DNA of 20,831 nt from DAOPXV01 sp035352535 (GTDB lineage: Bacteria > Muiribacteriota > UBA9980): NCBI GenBank assembly GCA_964545075.1, contig CAZJFS010000071.1, positions 1 through 20,831 of the forward strand, read 5' to 3'. Shown here piece by piece: positions 1 through 6,717 of the stretch. The notes below the pieces were generated by a model. That model was not told where the DNA came from, ran no database searches, and worked only from the letters and a program-made list of their open reading frames with translations. The first letter of the stretch is position 1. Every line of letters starts with the position of its first letter. The position numbers and the translations under genes are program-made.

Positions 1-494
1 GTTGAAGTTCCAAAATAATAATCGGTCGTGGTGCCGGCGCGGCAGGCGTATTCCCATTCGGCTTCGGTGGGCATTCTGAATATGCCATATACTTGATTTA
101 TCGCATTCAGCCGGTTGATAAACTTAACGCAGTCGTTGAAAGACACCTGTTCCACAGGATAGTTATCGCCGCTTTTAAAGCAACTCGGATCGGTATATAA
201 TATATTCTTCCATTGCGTCACGGTAACTTCCGTTTTTCCTATATAAAAATCCTGGGTTATATTCACGGTATGCTTCATCCAGCTGTATTGATCGCTTCCC
301 ATTACGAAGGAACCTTTTGATATTTTCACCATATCGATCGTCACGCCATGGCCGATATCGATGCTTATATTTGAGTCGAGTCGCTGCGATACGTTCACGG
401 GAGTTTCAGATTTTTGGTCCTGGGCGGTCGTAATCCGCCAGGCGCATATAACCATGAATATTATTATAATAGATAAAATCATAGTCTTTCTCAT
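1..494 (-). CDS. Formylglycine-generating-enzyme (FGE/SUMF1) family protein, N-terminal part
   Basis: This reading frame runs off the left edge, so only about 164 N-terminal residues are present. Translation from the ATG at 494 gives an N-terminal hydrophobic segment (MRKTMILSIIIIFMVICAW) consistent with a signal peptide or lipid-free anchor. The start of an FGE-sulfatase domain follows: 'VKISKGSFVMGSD', 'FYIGKTEVTVTQW', 'YPVEQVSFNDCVKFINRLN' and 'RMPTEAEWEYACRAGT', the family hallmarks. FGE-family proteins include sulfatase-activating oxidases, iron(II) sulfoxide-bond-forming enzymes and many secreted proteins of unknown role. The catalytic cysteines of true FGE lie in the missing C-terminal part, so the activity cannot be stated. 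An alternative in-frame ATG lies at 500. An AGAAG-like ribosome binding site fits the 494 start better (9-nt spacing). No convincing promoter is seen upstream. Confidence 0.88.
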   Translation of the reverse strand, partial: MRKTMILSIIIIFMVICAWRITTAQDQKSETPVNVSQRLDSNISIDIGHGVTIDMVKISKGSFVMGSDQYSWMKHTVNITQDFYIGKTEVTVTQWKNILYTDPSCFKSGDNYPVEQVSFNDCVKFINRLNAINQVYGIFRMPTEAEWEYACRAGTTTDYYFGTS

Positions 495-678
495 AAACAT
501 CAACTTCTTTCAAATAATGCGCGAGACCGCAAAAACCGCAAATTCGTTACATCGACTAACGGCTAAAACAAAGATAGATATTAAAAGTTTAACACAAATT
601 CCGGTTTAAATGAAATAGGTATTTAATTATATTTTACTATAAATTGCGCGATTTATTTAAAAACATATGCAATATGCC

Positions 679-714
679 AAAAATGGAGACCGGAATTGAC
701 CGGCCTCCATTTTT
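679..714 (-). terminator. Intrinsic terminator of the ThrRS gene
   Basis: A 15-bp stem (arms 679-693 and 700-714) encloses a 6-nt loop. The stem is GC-rich at its apex (CCGG) and ends in a run of T on either strand. Read on the minus strand, the single irregular pair becomes a G-U pair and the transcript ends in UUUUU. It therefore best fits the 3' end of the minus-strand gene that stops at 784. It may also stop transcription from the other side. Confidence 0.75.
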
Positions 715-783
715 ATCGAGCTGACGTCTGAATATTACAGCGTAAAAAGCGTGATGCGCGGTTCGTTTAAATAACGGCTAAAA

Positions 784-2223
784 TCATCCGAAAAACACAG
801 GCCTTTCGCTCAACAGCCGTGCTAGCGGAAGCTGCCTGTAAGGAAAGTTCAAACAAAGCGATCTTATCTCGCATTCGATATCTTCAAAGGACATTTCGAG
901 CTTCGCCCCGTCACAGCGCCTTGTGACGCTTAATTTATTCGAAGCCAGCTCGCGGTCTCCGGCCACGGCAACGTAAGGTACCCACTCCATGCCGGCGCGC
1001 GCTATCTTTTTAGACAGAGTATCGTCGCGATCGTCTATGTCTAAGCGGATGCCTGGAATACTGATATTTTTACAATATTCGAGATGTTTTTCAGAAACGG
1101 GAATTATCCGAAGCTGCGACGGCGAAAGCCACAGCGGAAGCATCGAAGGCTTTTTCATAACGGCGTCCTCGATGATAAGATAAATCCAGCGCTCGATACT
1201 TCCTATGCTCGAATGGCAGATTATGCAGCCTTTTTTAGAGCCAGCCGCGTCCACGTAATTTATCCCGTAAACCGCCGCGTCCTTTATGTCGAGCTGGACA
1301 GTGGAAAGCTGAACGCAGCCGCCGACGCTGTCAACGCCCTGAAATTCATGTTTCAAGACCCAGTAGTGCTTCATTTCAGACAGAAGCTCTATAAAAACAG
1401 GTCTGTTCGAATATTTCACAAGTTCCATTATATTCTCGCGGTGCTCGTTGTAAAACGACTCAAGTATCCTGAAGCAGATCGCGTGTTTTATTCCGACGCC
1501 GTTCGCCAGATCGCAATAGTTTTTATAAAGCATCATATATTCGGAAAAACCCTGTTCGATATCCTTGCAAAAACAATGAATGTCAGGCATGTGAAAGGCG
1601 CGGAGCCTCTTGAGCCCGGATAATTCGCCGCGTTTTTCATAGCGAAAACTCTTTGAAAACTCATAAACTCGCAATGGAAGAACCCGATGGCTGAATTTAG
1701 CCTTCTTCATTATCTTGAAAAGCCCGAAATCACCGGCAAATCTGAGAATGAATTCACTATTCTCATCATCCGGCACCCTGACCTTATAATGCCTTTCATG
1801 AAAAGAACCCGCCTGCTCGCGGATCTCCGGGTCGGACCAGTCATAGATCACCGGCGAATCTATCTGCATCGCGCCTATTCTGTTCACCGCTATTTCGCGG
1901 GCCCAGTCCGATAAAAGTTCGAATATTAGATGCCCCTTGGGGTAAAACCTGAAATGCCCCGAATCGCTGGCCGGCTCGTAATCGATGAGCTCGTGCTGCT
2001 GCATTATTTTTATCGAAGGCGGTTCGACTCCCGGCGCGCCTTTTAAATACTCCGATTCGACAAATATTTTAAGTTCCGGGTCGGCTATCTCTTCGAGCGC
2101 CCTCATAATATCATCGCGCTTTTTATAATCAAACGGAATTTCAGATCCATCGGGCATGAGCACCAGATGTTTTTTTTCTATGTTTTCAACTATTTCTTCC
2201 CTGTTTTTAAAATTATTATTCAT
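784..2223 (-). CDS. thrS: Threonyl-tRNA synthetase, archaeal-like form without N-terminal editing domain
   Basis: A class II synthetase of 479 residues. The catalytic core carries motif 2 (SFRYEKRGELSGLKRLRAF, then MPDIHCF) and motif 3 (HSSIGSIERWIYLIIED). A C-terminal anticodon-binding domain starts near LPLWLSPSQLRIIPVS and ends in RLLSERPVFFG. The motif wording and the C-terminus resemble archaeal ThrRS more than the E. coli type. The TGS and N2 editing domains of bacterial ThrRS (about 640 residues) and the archaeal DTD-like editing domain are all absent. Two zinc-ligand histidines are present (MPDIH, IICHSS). The usual zinc cysteine position appears to be Asp in 'LRFAGDFGLF'. The start ATG has a GGGAGGA ribosome binding site 7 nt away. 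A threonine-codon leader peptide upstream (2373-2471) supports threonine specificity. A paralogue with changed activity is not excluded. Confidence 0.88.
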   Translation of the reverse strand: MNNNFKNREEIVENIEKKHLVLMPDGSEIPFDYKKRDDIMRALEEIADPELKIFVESEYLKGAPGVEPPSIKIMQQHELIDYEPASDSGHFRFYPKGHLIFELLSDWAREIAVNRIGAMQIDSPVIYDWSDPEIREQAGSFHERHYKVRVPDDENSEFILRFAGDFGLFKIMKKAKFSHRVLPLRVYEFSKSFRYEKRGELSGLKRLRAFHMPDIHCFCKDIEQGFSEYMMLYKNYCDLANGVGIKHAICFRILESFYNEHRENIMELVKYSNRPVFIELLSEMKHYWVLKHEFQGVDSVGGCVQLSTVQLDIKDAAVYGINYVDAAGSKKGCIICHSSIGSIERWIYLIIEDAVMKKPSMLPLWLSPSQLRIIPVSEKHLEYCKNISIPGIRLDIDDRDDTLSKKIARAGMEWVPYVAVAGDRELASNKLSVTRRCDGAKLEMSFEDIECEIRSLCLNFPYRQLPLARLLSERPVFFG

Positions 2224-2350
2224 GATAAATTCCTCCCGTCACGCGCCATAAAACGCCGGCGGCATATTTTCGCTAATAAGTAATTAGACGTAAAAACACC
2301 CGAACGGACGCAAAGCGCCGATCAAAATATTAAATTTATTTTAACGAATT

Positions 2351-2385
2351 AAAAAATTGAAGCGTCAGCTGCTTATGCAGCGACG
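2351..2385 (-). terminator. Putative attenuator stem-loop with U-run in the thrS leader
   Basis: On the minus strand the arms CGTC-GCTGC and GCAGC-(T)-GACG (2363-2385) pair around the loop ATAA, with one bulged base. Six T residues follow at 2356-2351. The 5' arm coincides with the last codons of the leader peptide, directly after its final Thr codon, and the peptide's stop codon lies in the loop. A ribosome stalled on the Thr codons would mask the 5' arm. The U-run begins 6 nt beyond the stem base, which is further than in a textbook terminator, so its strength is uncertain. Confidence 0.55.
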
Positions 2386-2471
2386 GTAGTGACAGGTGTG
2401 GTTATAGATCTATAACCACGTGAGGAAAGAGAAATTATTAAGTTGCGGTTCACTAATGAATAATTAACCAT
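2373..2471 (-). CDS. Threonine-rich leader peptide for attenuation of thrS
   Basis: A 32-codon open frame starts at the ATG at 2471, about 29 nt downstream of the predicted transcription start, and ends with TAA at 2373-2375. The peptide ends '...SITTPVTTVAA': four Thr codons (ACC, ACA, ACT, ACC) lie among its last nine residues. A perfect 22-bp inverted repeat (2398-2419) overlaps the first Thr pair. A second stem-loop with a U-run (2351-2385) starts right after the second pair. A possible ribosome binding site, AAAAGG, lies 10 nt upstream. This is the architecture of leader-peptide attenuation, as in the enterobacterial thr operon leader, here placed before a ThrRS gene. That it is translated and regulatory is inference. 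Confidence 0.6.
   Translation of the reverse strand: MVNYSLVNRNLIISLSSRGYRSITTPVTTVAA
2398..2419. repeat. Perfect 22-bp palindrome in the thrS leader
   Basis: The arms GTGGTTATAGA and TCTATAACCAC are exact reverse complements with no spacer, so an RNA hairpin would have a stem of about 9 bp and a 4-nt loop. The 3' arm (on the minus strand) encodes Ser-Ile-Thr-Thr of the leader peptide. An upstream AACCGC at about 2445-2450 could compete for pairing with GTGGTT. It is best read as one arm of the attenuation switch. A protein operator is possible. Confidence 0.6.
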
Positions 2472-2506
2472 ATTATTCAAACCTTTTCAAGTTTATTAAT
2501 AAAATA

Positions 2507-2535
2507 ATTATATCATATTTTTTTTCCGGTGTCAA
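2507..2535 (-). promoter_or_regulatory. Sigma-70 promoter of the thrS leader transcript
   Basis: On the minus strand the -35 box TTGACA (2535-2530) and the -10 box TATAAT (2512-2507) both match consensus exactly. They are separated by 17 nt, with an extended TGA before the -10. The start point is predicted near 2500, which leaves a leader of about 277 nt before the thrS ATG. Confidence 0.8.
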
Positions 2536-2595
2536 ATGGAATCAAAATAAAGCATCTTCAAAAACCGGTCAATATGAGCCGATTAAAGATCAGCC

Positions 2596-2623
2596 TTGAC
2601 AAATTAGTCCAATTAATTATACA
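2596..2623 (+). promoter_or_regulatory. Sigma-70 promoter of the RDD protein gene
   Basis: TTGACA (2596-2601), a 16-nt spacer and TATACA (2618-2623) lie about 55 nt upstream of the ATG at 2679. That ATG has an AAGGA ribosome binding site. The promoter is divergent from the thrS promoter about 60 bp away. Confidence 0.6.
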
Positions 2624-2678
2624 ATTAAATTCTCAATATATTCGAAAACTATATTAATAGCAATAAAAAAAGGAAAAT

Positions 2679-4070
2679 ATGAAAATATTCAAATACCCGG
2701 CTTTCTACATAATCATCATCGGCTTCGCGCTTTTCTGGCATAATAGCGATAATAGAAGTATCTATAGTCCTCGAAGAGTTAGCCGGATTAAAGAAAATTG
2801 CAGATGGAAAATGACGCAATTAAGCGAAGAGATAGCGTTATATCAAAAAAAGCAAGGTTTCATCCCGGGCGAATTCGATATAACAAAGCTTAAAAAGGAT
2901 TATGACTACAAATTCAGCTGTCCTTTCAGCTATTACCACGCTGACTACCTTTACACGGCGAAGTGCGGCGCGATCACCGTTAACGGCAGGCAGAAATTTA
3001 ATATCGAGGTTTCATGCGAAAACCATGGAGAATTGAGCAAGCAGAACGACGAGCATCGGGAAATGGGATTACATGGTATAAAATTTAAAGGTTTTCAGTT
3101 ATTATTTAAAAGTTTATACGATATTAACGCCGCCGGCATAATGATTTTTCTGGGTTTCATATGGCTCATCATCGATTTGAGAGGCTATTTTTCAACGCAT
3201 TTATGCCCCGCTTGCGGTCTTACCTTTTATGAATTGAAAGCGTTCGAAACGCATTTGAAACAATGCAGGATCAAAAGCAATGAAACTTCGACGGCTGAGC
3301 CCGATCCGGTTAAAAAAAGTGCGTTTTCAGTCAGTCCGGACGCGCGCAGCCTTGCTTTTCATGAATTGAAAGCGTTCGAAACGCATTTGAAACAATGCAT
3401 GATTAAAAGCAATGAAACTTCGACGACTGAGCCCGAGCCGGTTAAAAAAAGCGCGTTTTCAGTCAATCCGGACGCGTTCGACAATGTTGAAAATAATAAA
3501 GCTGAAGAAACGGCTATCTGCCCGGCAAAGAGAATTGCGGCATTTCTTATCGACACGTTTTTAATATTCTTTTTATCGTTGATTACGATTCTTTTGATGT
3601 TTTTCACACTTATTAATAACAATCATGGCACGCCCGAAGGATTATTTACAGTTGCCATGCCTGTTTTTATATTTTATTTAATCAAAGATATCTATAATTG
3701 CCAGAGCGTCGGAAAAATGCTCATAGGCCTGGATATAACGAACCTAAACGGCTCTCCCGCGTCTTATAAAAGCCTTATGTTGAGAAATGCCTCATTCGCC
3801 GTGGCGTTTACCATTTTCGGAGCGTGTTTTTTTGAATCGCCCATGGCTTTTGATACAACTATAGTAATATTTACTGGCATATTGATAGTTATAATCGAAT
3901 TATTATCGATGCTGAGCAATAAACCCGGACGCCGCGCCGGAGACTATCTGGCCCGTACAAAAATAAACGATCTGAATTCCCGGACCACCGGATGGGCTTA
4001 TTTATTCGTTAGTATAGTTATTGTAATAATGTTTTTCGGCCTGCTTGAATTTTTGATGCCTAATTATTAA
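2679..4070 (+). CDS. RDD-family membrane protein with duplicated zinc-finger-like segment
   Basis: 463 residues. The N-terminus has a membrane segment (YPAFYIIIIGFALFW), followed by a roughly 110-residue extracytoplasmic or globular part and a second membrane segment near 150-170 (AAGIMIFLGFIWLIIDL). Then comes a C2HC finger-like motif (CPACGLTFYELKAFETHLKQC spaced C-x2-C-x12-H-x3-C). A second copy of the same stretch lacks the first Cys pair. Residues from about 285 form an RDD domain: 'AKRIAAFLIDTFLIFF', 'SVGKMLIGLDI' and 'GRRAGDYLARTKI' are its typical landmarks, and a last hydrophobic segment ends the protein. RDD proteins are poorly characterised membrane proteins, some linked to ion transport. 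The function is unknown here. The gene converges on its right neighbour with only 16 bp between stop codons. Confidence 0.8.
   Translation: MKIFKYPAFYIIIIGFALFWHNSDNRSIYSPRRVSRIKENCRWKMTQLSEEIALYQKKQGFIPGEFDITKLKKDYDYKFSCPFSYYHADYLYTAKCGAITVNGRQKFNIEVSCENHGELSKQNDEHREMGLHGIKFKGFQLLFKSLYDINAAGIMIFLGFIWLIIDLRGYFSTHLCPACGLTFYELKAFETHLKQCRIKSNETSTAEPDPVKKSAFSVSPDARSLAFHELKAFETHLKQCMIKSNETSTTEPEPVKKSAFSVNPDAFDNVENNKAEETAICPAKRIAAFLIDTFLIFFLSLITILLMFFTLINNNHGTPEGLFTVAMPVFIFYLIKDIYNCQSVGKMLIGLDITNLNGSPASYKSLMLRNASFAVAFTIFGACFFESPMAFDTTIVIFTGILIVIIELLSMLSNKPGRRAGDYLARTKINDLNSRTTGWAYLFVSIVIVIMFFGLLEFLMPNY
3225..3476 (+). repeat. Internal tandem duplication, two 120-bp copies, in the RDD protein gene
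   Basis: Copies at 3225-3344 and 3357-3476 differ at about 7 of 120 bases and are separated by 12 bp (period 132 bp, in frame). Each copy encodes the F-E-L-K-A-F-E-T-H-L-K-Q-C half of the finger plus an acidic, Pro-containing linker ending SAFSV-PDA. The high identity points to a recent duplication. Confidence 0.92.
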
Positions 4071-4086
4071 ATCTACACGCCATCGA

Positions 4087-4950
4087 CTATTTGCAATTTG
4101 AGGCCTCGGCTTTTTCAAGCCGTGAGCGGAGTTCTTCTATTTCCTTATTTTTCTTTTCGATTATCTCAAGAAAATCAATGTTTTTTTCAACGGAATCATA
4201 TTTCATATTCTCGATCTCGGCTTTAATTATTTTTATATAGGTGCTGACCTCGTCGGCGCTGCCGGCCAGACGGTTTAACATCAGGGAATATGTCTTTAAT
4301 ATTTCGTCGTCTAAAAAATAAGGATATCTCAGCGTATGGTCGATCTCGCTCCAGGCTTCTTCAAAGAGCGTCCTGACCTGTATTTCAGCCCTCAATGTTT
4401 TATTTTCGTTAAAAGTCACGTAATGCACGGACCTGTAGCCGAAAGGATGTTTTAATACTATACATCCATTTTTTTCGTACGCGTCGATTATATTTTTCAG
4501 GTCGCCTTCGCGAATATAGGCGCAGGGCGTGGATGCAAGCGGAAAATTTTCGCGTATGAAAGAATGTATCGGCACCCAGTCATCCTTAAACAGATGCAGG
4601 ACGCGGATGCCGATAATATCGTTGAGCGTTTCCGTATAATTATCATAGGAAATGTGGGCGCCTGCGTCGGGATCATTGATCGATTCAATATTTTTTCTGA
4701 TTATTTTTTCTATCAGATGCTCGGAGTTTTTTATCCGTACTTTTACCGAATGAATCGCGCCGCACATGTTCATCGAATTTAAAATTTCATTTGAAAAATT
4801 TTTAAAAAATCCCTGATGGCTTTCAAAATGCATCTTAATCGCGAGCAATTCATCCCATGTTATGGCCGCTTTTTTAAAATTCTGTTCGGAAACATTATAT
4901 TTTTGCATGAAAAATTTTCTTGAAAATGATGATTTCTTGGTATATGGCAT
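4087..4950 (-). CDS. Stand-alone RelA/SpoT-type (p)ppGpp synthetase-like protein
   Basis: From the ATG at 4950 the product is 287 residues. A GGTGA ribosome binding site lies 8 nt away; an upstream in-frame GTG at 4962 has none. The nucleotidyltransferase core is recognisable: 'VKVRIKNSEHLIEKI' (substrate-binding strand), 'NDIIGIRVL' with the metal-binding Asp near 111, 'FGYRSVHYV' near 171, and 'EIQVRTLFEEAWSEIDHTLRY' with the catalytic Glu near 189. No HD hydrolase, TGS or ACT domain is present, so it is a small alarmone synthetase. A C-terminal charged helix (KKNKEIEELRSRLEKAEA) predicts a coiled coil, perhaps for oligomerisation. It likely makes (p)ppGpp or a related alarmone from ATP and a guanine nucleotide. 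No antitoxin gene is adjacent, so a toxSAS role is not suggested. Confidence 0.87.
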   Translation of the reverse strand: MPYTKKSSFSRKFFMQKYNVSEQNFKKAAITWDELLAIKMHFESHQGFFKNFSNEILNSMNMCGAIHSVKVRIKNSEHLIEKIIRKNIESINDPDAGAHISYDNYTETLNDIIGIRVLHLFKDDWVPIHSFIRENFPLASTPCAYIREGDLKNIIDAYEKNGCIVLKHPFGYRSVHYVTFNENKTLRAEIQVRTLFEEAWSEIDHTLRYPYFLDDEILKTYSLMLNRLAGSADEVSTYIKIIKAEIENMKYDSVEKNIDFLEIIEKKNKEIEELRSRLEKAEASNCK

Positions 4951-4991
4951 AACTCGGATCACCGCCCGGTATTATATTAAAATTCGTTGTT

Positions 4992-5020
4992 ATTATACTT
5001 TGAGGTTCGCGATATGTCAA
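4992..5020 (-). promoter_or_regulatory. Consensus sigma-70 promoter of the alarmone synthetase gene
   Basis: On the minus strand TTGACA (5020-5015), a 17-nt spacer and TATAAT (4997-4992) match consensus at all 12 positions. The start is predicted near 4985, about 35 nt before the ATG at 4950. Confidence 0.8.
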
Positions 5021-5068
5021 ATGTAAAAAGACGGCGACGCATAATTTAAAATAAAGGCGACATTATAA

Positions 5069-5576
5069 TCAGGCGTTTTTGATGAAACACCATTTTTTTA
5101 TCATATCCGTGACAACGTCATTTTTTACTGGCTTCGCCAGAAAATCGTCCATGCCGGCCTCAAAACATTTACGGCGGTCATCCATTGTAACGTTAGCCGT
5201 CATTGCTATGATAGGAACGCGAAAAAGTTCGCCGTTCGAAGTTTCCTCACTTCTTATAAGCCTCGTAGCTTCGAGCCCGTCCATTTCAGGCATTTGCATA
5301 TCCATGAATATTATGTCGTAAAGGGTTCCGGATGATATCGAATCTTTGAACATTTTTATGGCGTCGGTTCCATTATCAGCTACTTCAAATTTATTTCCAG
5401 ACCCGTTTATCATGTTGAAGAGATTTTTTTACACCGAGGGTAACGCTTTCAGCGTGTGAAAGTTCAAGATTAATATAGCTTTTGAGGAATATATTAAGGG
5501 TGATCGTGTACAAAAGAGCGAACACGACCGTAAGCGCGGTGATAATTATTAAAATGGTCTTTCTTCTTATCAACAT
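5069..5576 (-). pseudogene. Remnant of a membrane hybrid histidine kinase (N-terminus joined to truncated receiver domain)
   Basis: The region holds two overlapping frames. The first (5576 to 5391) encodes a start Met, a membrane segment (TILIIITALTVVFALLYTIT) and the first residues of an extracytoplasmic sensor (SYINLELSHAES), as at the N-terminus of CHASE4-type kinases. The second (5413 to 5069) encodes the C-terminal four fifths of a receiver domain: 'DIIFMDMQMPEMDGLEATRLIR' with the phospho-acceptor Asp, 'VPIIAMTAN' and 'FLAKPV'. The first strand with its acidic pair is missing, as are all sensor, HisKA and ATPase domains. A run of seven A lies at the frame junction. The simplest reading is an internal deletion plus frameshift of a gene once co-transcribed with the metallo-hydrolase 33 bp upstream. 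Expression of the receiver fragment alone is possible but it would lack its metal-binding acids. Confidence 0.72.
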
Positions 5577-5609
5577 TTTCAGCTCTGTTAATTCTGTTAA
5601 GAATTACCA

Positions 5610-6452
5610 CTATAAGCCGATTTCCATTCCTTCGGCGGCTCCGAAGCAATCCACGTCTGAATTCATTTCTTTTATGCGTTTTCTGCATAGTTCGACCTGA
5701 GAATCAAGATCGGCGTCCGTCCTGTCGGGATCATGGTGAAAAAATCCAAGTTTTTTCACGCCGGCAGCGACGCCTATTTCGAGGGCATCTGAAAAGGTCG
5801 AATGACCCCAGCCCCTGGTGAGCTTATATTCGTTTTCCGTATATTGCGAGTCATATATAAGCAGATCGGCTCCATTGCAAAACTCAATATATTCTTCTTT
5901 AGTTCTTCCATTTGGATGCCTATATCGGGTTTCGTTATCCGTAAGAAAAACGAATATTTTTCCCTGTTTATAAAATTTAAACCCGTACCCGCCATCAGGA
6001 TGATTGAGAGGAATAGACGAAATTTTAATGAGACCTATTTCACCGGTATCCGGACAATCCTTTCCAAATTTAAATTTCGCCTTCATATGGGAAAAATCGA
6101 CGGGAAAGTATGGCGGCGACATTTGATGTTTAAGATATAAATCCAGAAAATCCCTGGCATCCGGTCCGCCATAAACGTTTATAGTGTATCTTTCAAGATA
6201 TGCCGGCGTGAAGAATGGAAACCCTGAAAGATGGTCCCAGTGAGCATGTGTAATGATCATAAAAATTTCGGAGGATTTCTTTTCCATGAGGATTTTTTTA
6301 CCGAGAAGCCGGAAGCCCGAACCCGCATCAATAATAACGGCCTGGCCTTCACTCGTAATAACTTCGACGCATGTGGTGTTGCCGCCATATTTTAAAGTAT
6401 AAGGGCCGGGAACCGCTATTGAACCTCGCGAACCCCAGATTTTTACCTTCAT
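5610..6452 (-). CDS. Metallo-beta-lactamase-fold hydrolase (PhnP / phosphodiesterase-like)
   Basis: 280 residues from the ATG at 6452, chosen because GGAGG lies 5 nt upstream; the GTG at 6464 overlaps that site. It begins 'MKVKIWGSRGSIAVPG' and 'YGGNTTCVEV', typical of the PhnP/RNase Z-like branch. The metal-binding motif is H69-A-H71-W-D73-H74. Further conserved signs are 'IPLNHPDGGYGFKF', 'FLTDNE' and 'WGHSTFSDALEIG', the last carrying a distal ligand His. Relatives hydrolyse phosphodiester bonds, including cyclic phosphates. The substrate is unknown here. Proteins of this type are often encoded beside hybrid histidine kinases, and a kinase remnant follows directly in the same operon. The product is cytoplasmic: no signal peptide is seen. 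Confidence 0.87.
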   Translation of the reverse strand: MKVKIWGSRGSIAVPGPYTLKYGGNTTCVEVITSEGQAVIIDAGSGFRLLGKKILMEKKSSEIFMIITHAHWDHLSGFPFFTPAYLERYTINVYGGPDARDFLDLYLKHQMSPPYFPVDFSHMKAKFKFGKDCPDTGEIGLIKISSIPLNHPDGGYGFKFYKQGKIFVFLTDNETRYRHPNGRTKEEYIEFCNGADLLIYDSQYTENEYKLTRGWGHSTFSDALEIGVAAGVKKLGFFHHDPDRTDADLDSQVELCRKRIKEMNSDVDCFGAAEGMEIGL

Positions 6453-6537
6453 TCTTTCCTCCACGACACTGGTTTTTTATTTCAATAATAATTTTATTTT
6501 TTCATCGCGCAATTTGCTTTTTATTTATTAGTCGAAA

Positions 6538-6566
6538 ATTGTAACACAAACAAAATAATTAGTCAA
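6538..6566 (-). promoter_or_regulatory. Sigma-70 promoter of the metallo-hydrolase operon
   Basis: On the minus strand TTGACT (6566-6561), a 17-nt spacer and TACAAT (6543-6538) lie about 86 nt upstream of the ATG at 6452. It is back to back with the promoter of the ferredoxin-nitroreductase gene. Confidence 0.68.
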
Positions 6567-6626
6567 TCACCCGTTCCGCTGAGCACGCTCACTTTTTCGC
6601 CCAGCCCGAAGATCGCTATCGCCGTC

Positions 6627-6655
6627 TTGACAAATTATTTAAAAATGTGTAGAAT
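6627..6655 (+). promoter_or_regulatory. Sigma-70 promoter of the ferredoxin-nitroreductase gene
   Basis: TTGACA (6627-6632), a 17-nt spacer and TAGAAT (6650-6655) lie about 62 nt upstream of the GTG start at 6718. The stretch TTGACAAATTATTT is nearly identical to the corresponding part of the divergent promoter at 6538-6566. Confidence 0.72.
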
Positions 6656-6717
6656 TTGAAAGTTGGAAAGTTTTAATATATCAGCCTGATGAAAAAAGTA
6701 TATAACGGAGGATTTTT

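Noticed and set aside
1084..1623. A 179-codon open frame on the plus strand inside the ThrRS gene
   Set aside because: It is antisense to clear class II synthetase motifs, has no ribosome binding site and reads as low-complexity shadow.
2363..2419. REP/MITE or insertion-sequence end, suggested by two adjacent palindromes
   Set aside because: No second copy in the window and no target duplication; both palindromes fit the leader-peptide attenuator.
2224..2500. T-box riboswitch in the thrS leader
   Set aside because: No GGGTGGNACCGCG-like T-box sequence and no Stem I features are seen; the leader-peptide design explains the structure better.
4087..4950. ToxSAS-type toxin-antitoxin pair
   Set aside because: No small antitoxin gene overlaps or adjoins the alarmone synthetase.
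5482..5700. Plus-strand ORF over the kinase remnant and metallo-hydrolase end
   Set aside because: It is antisense to recognisable minus-strand sequence and has no family likeness.
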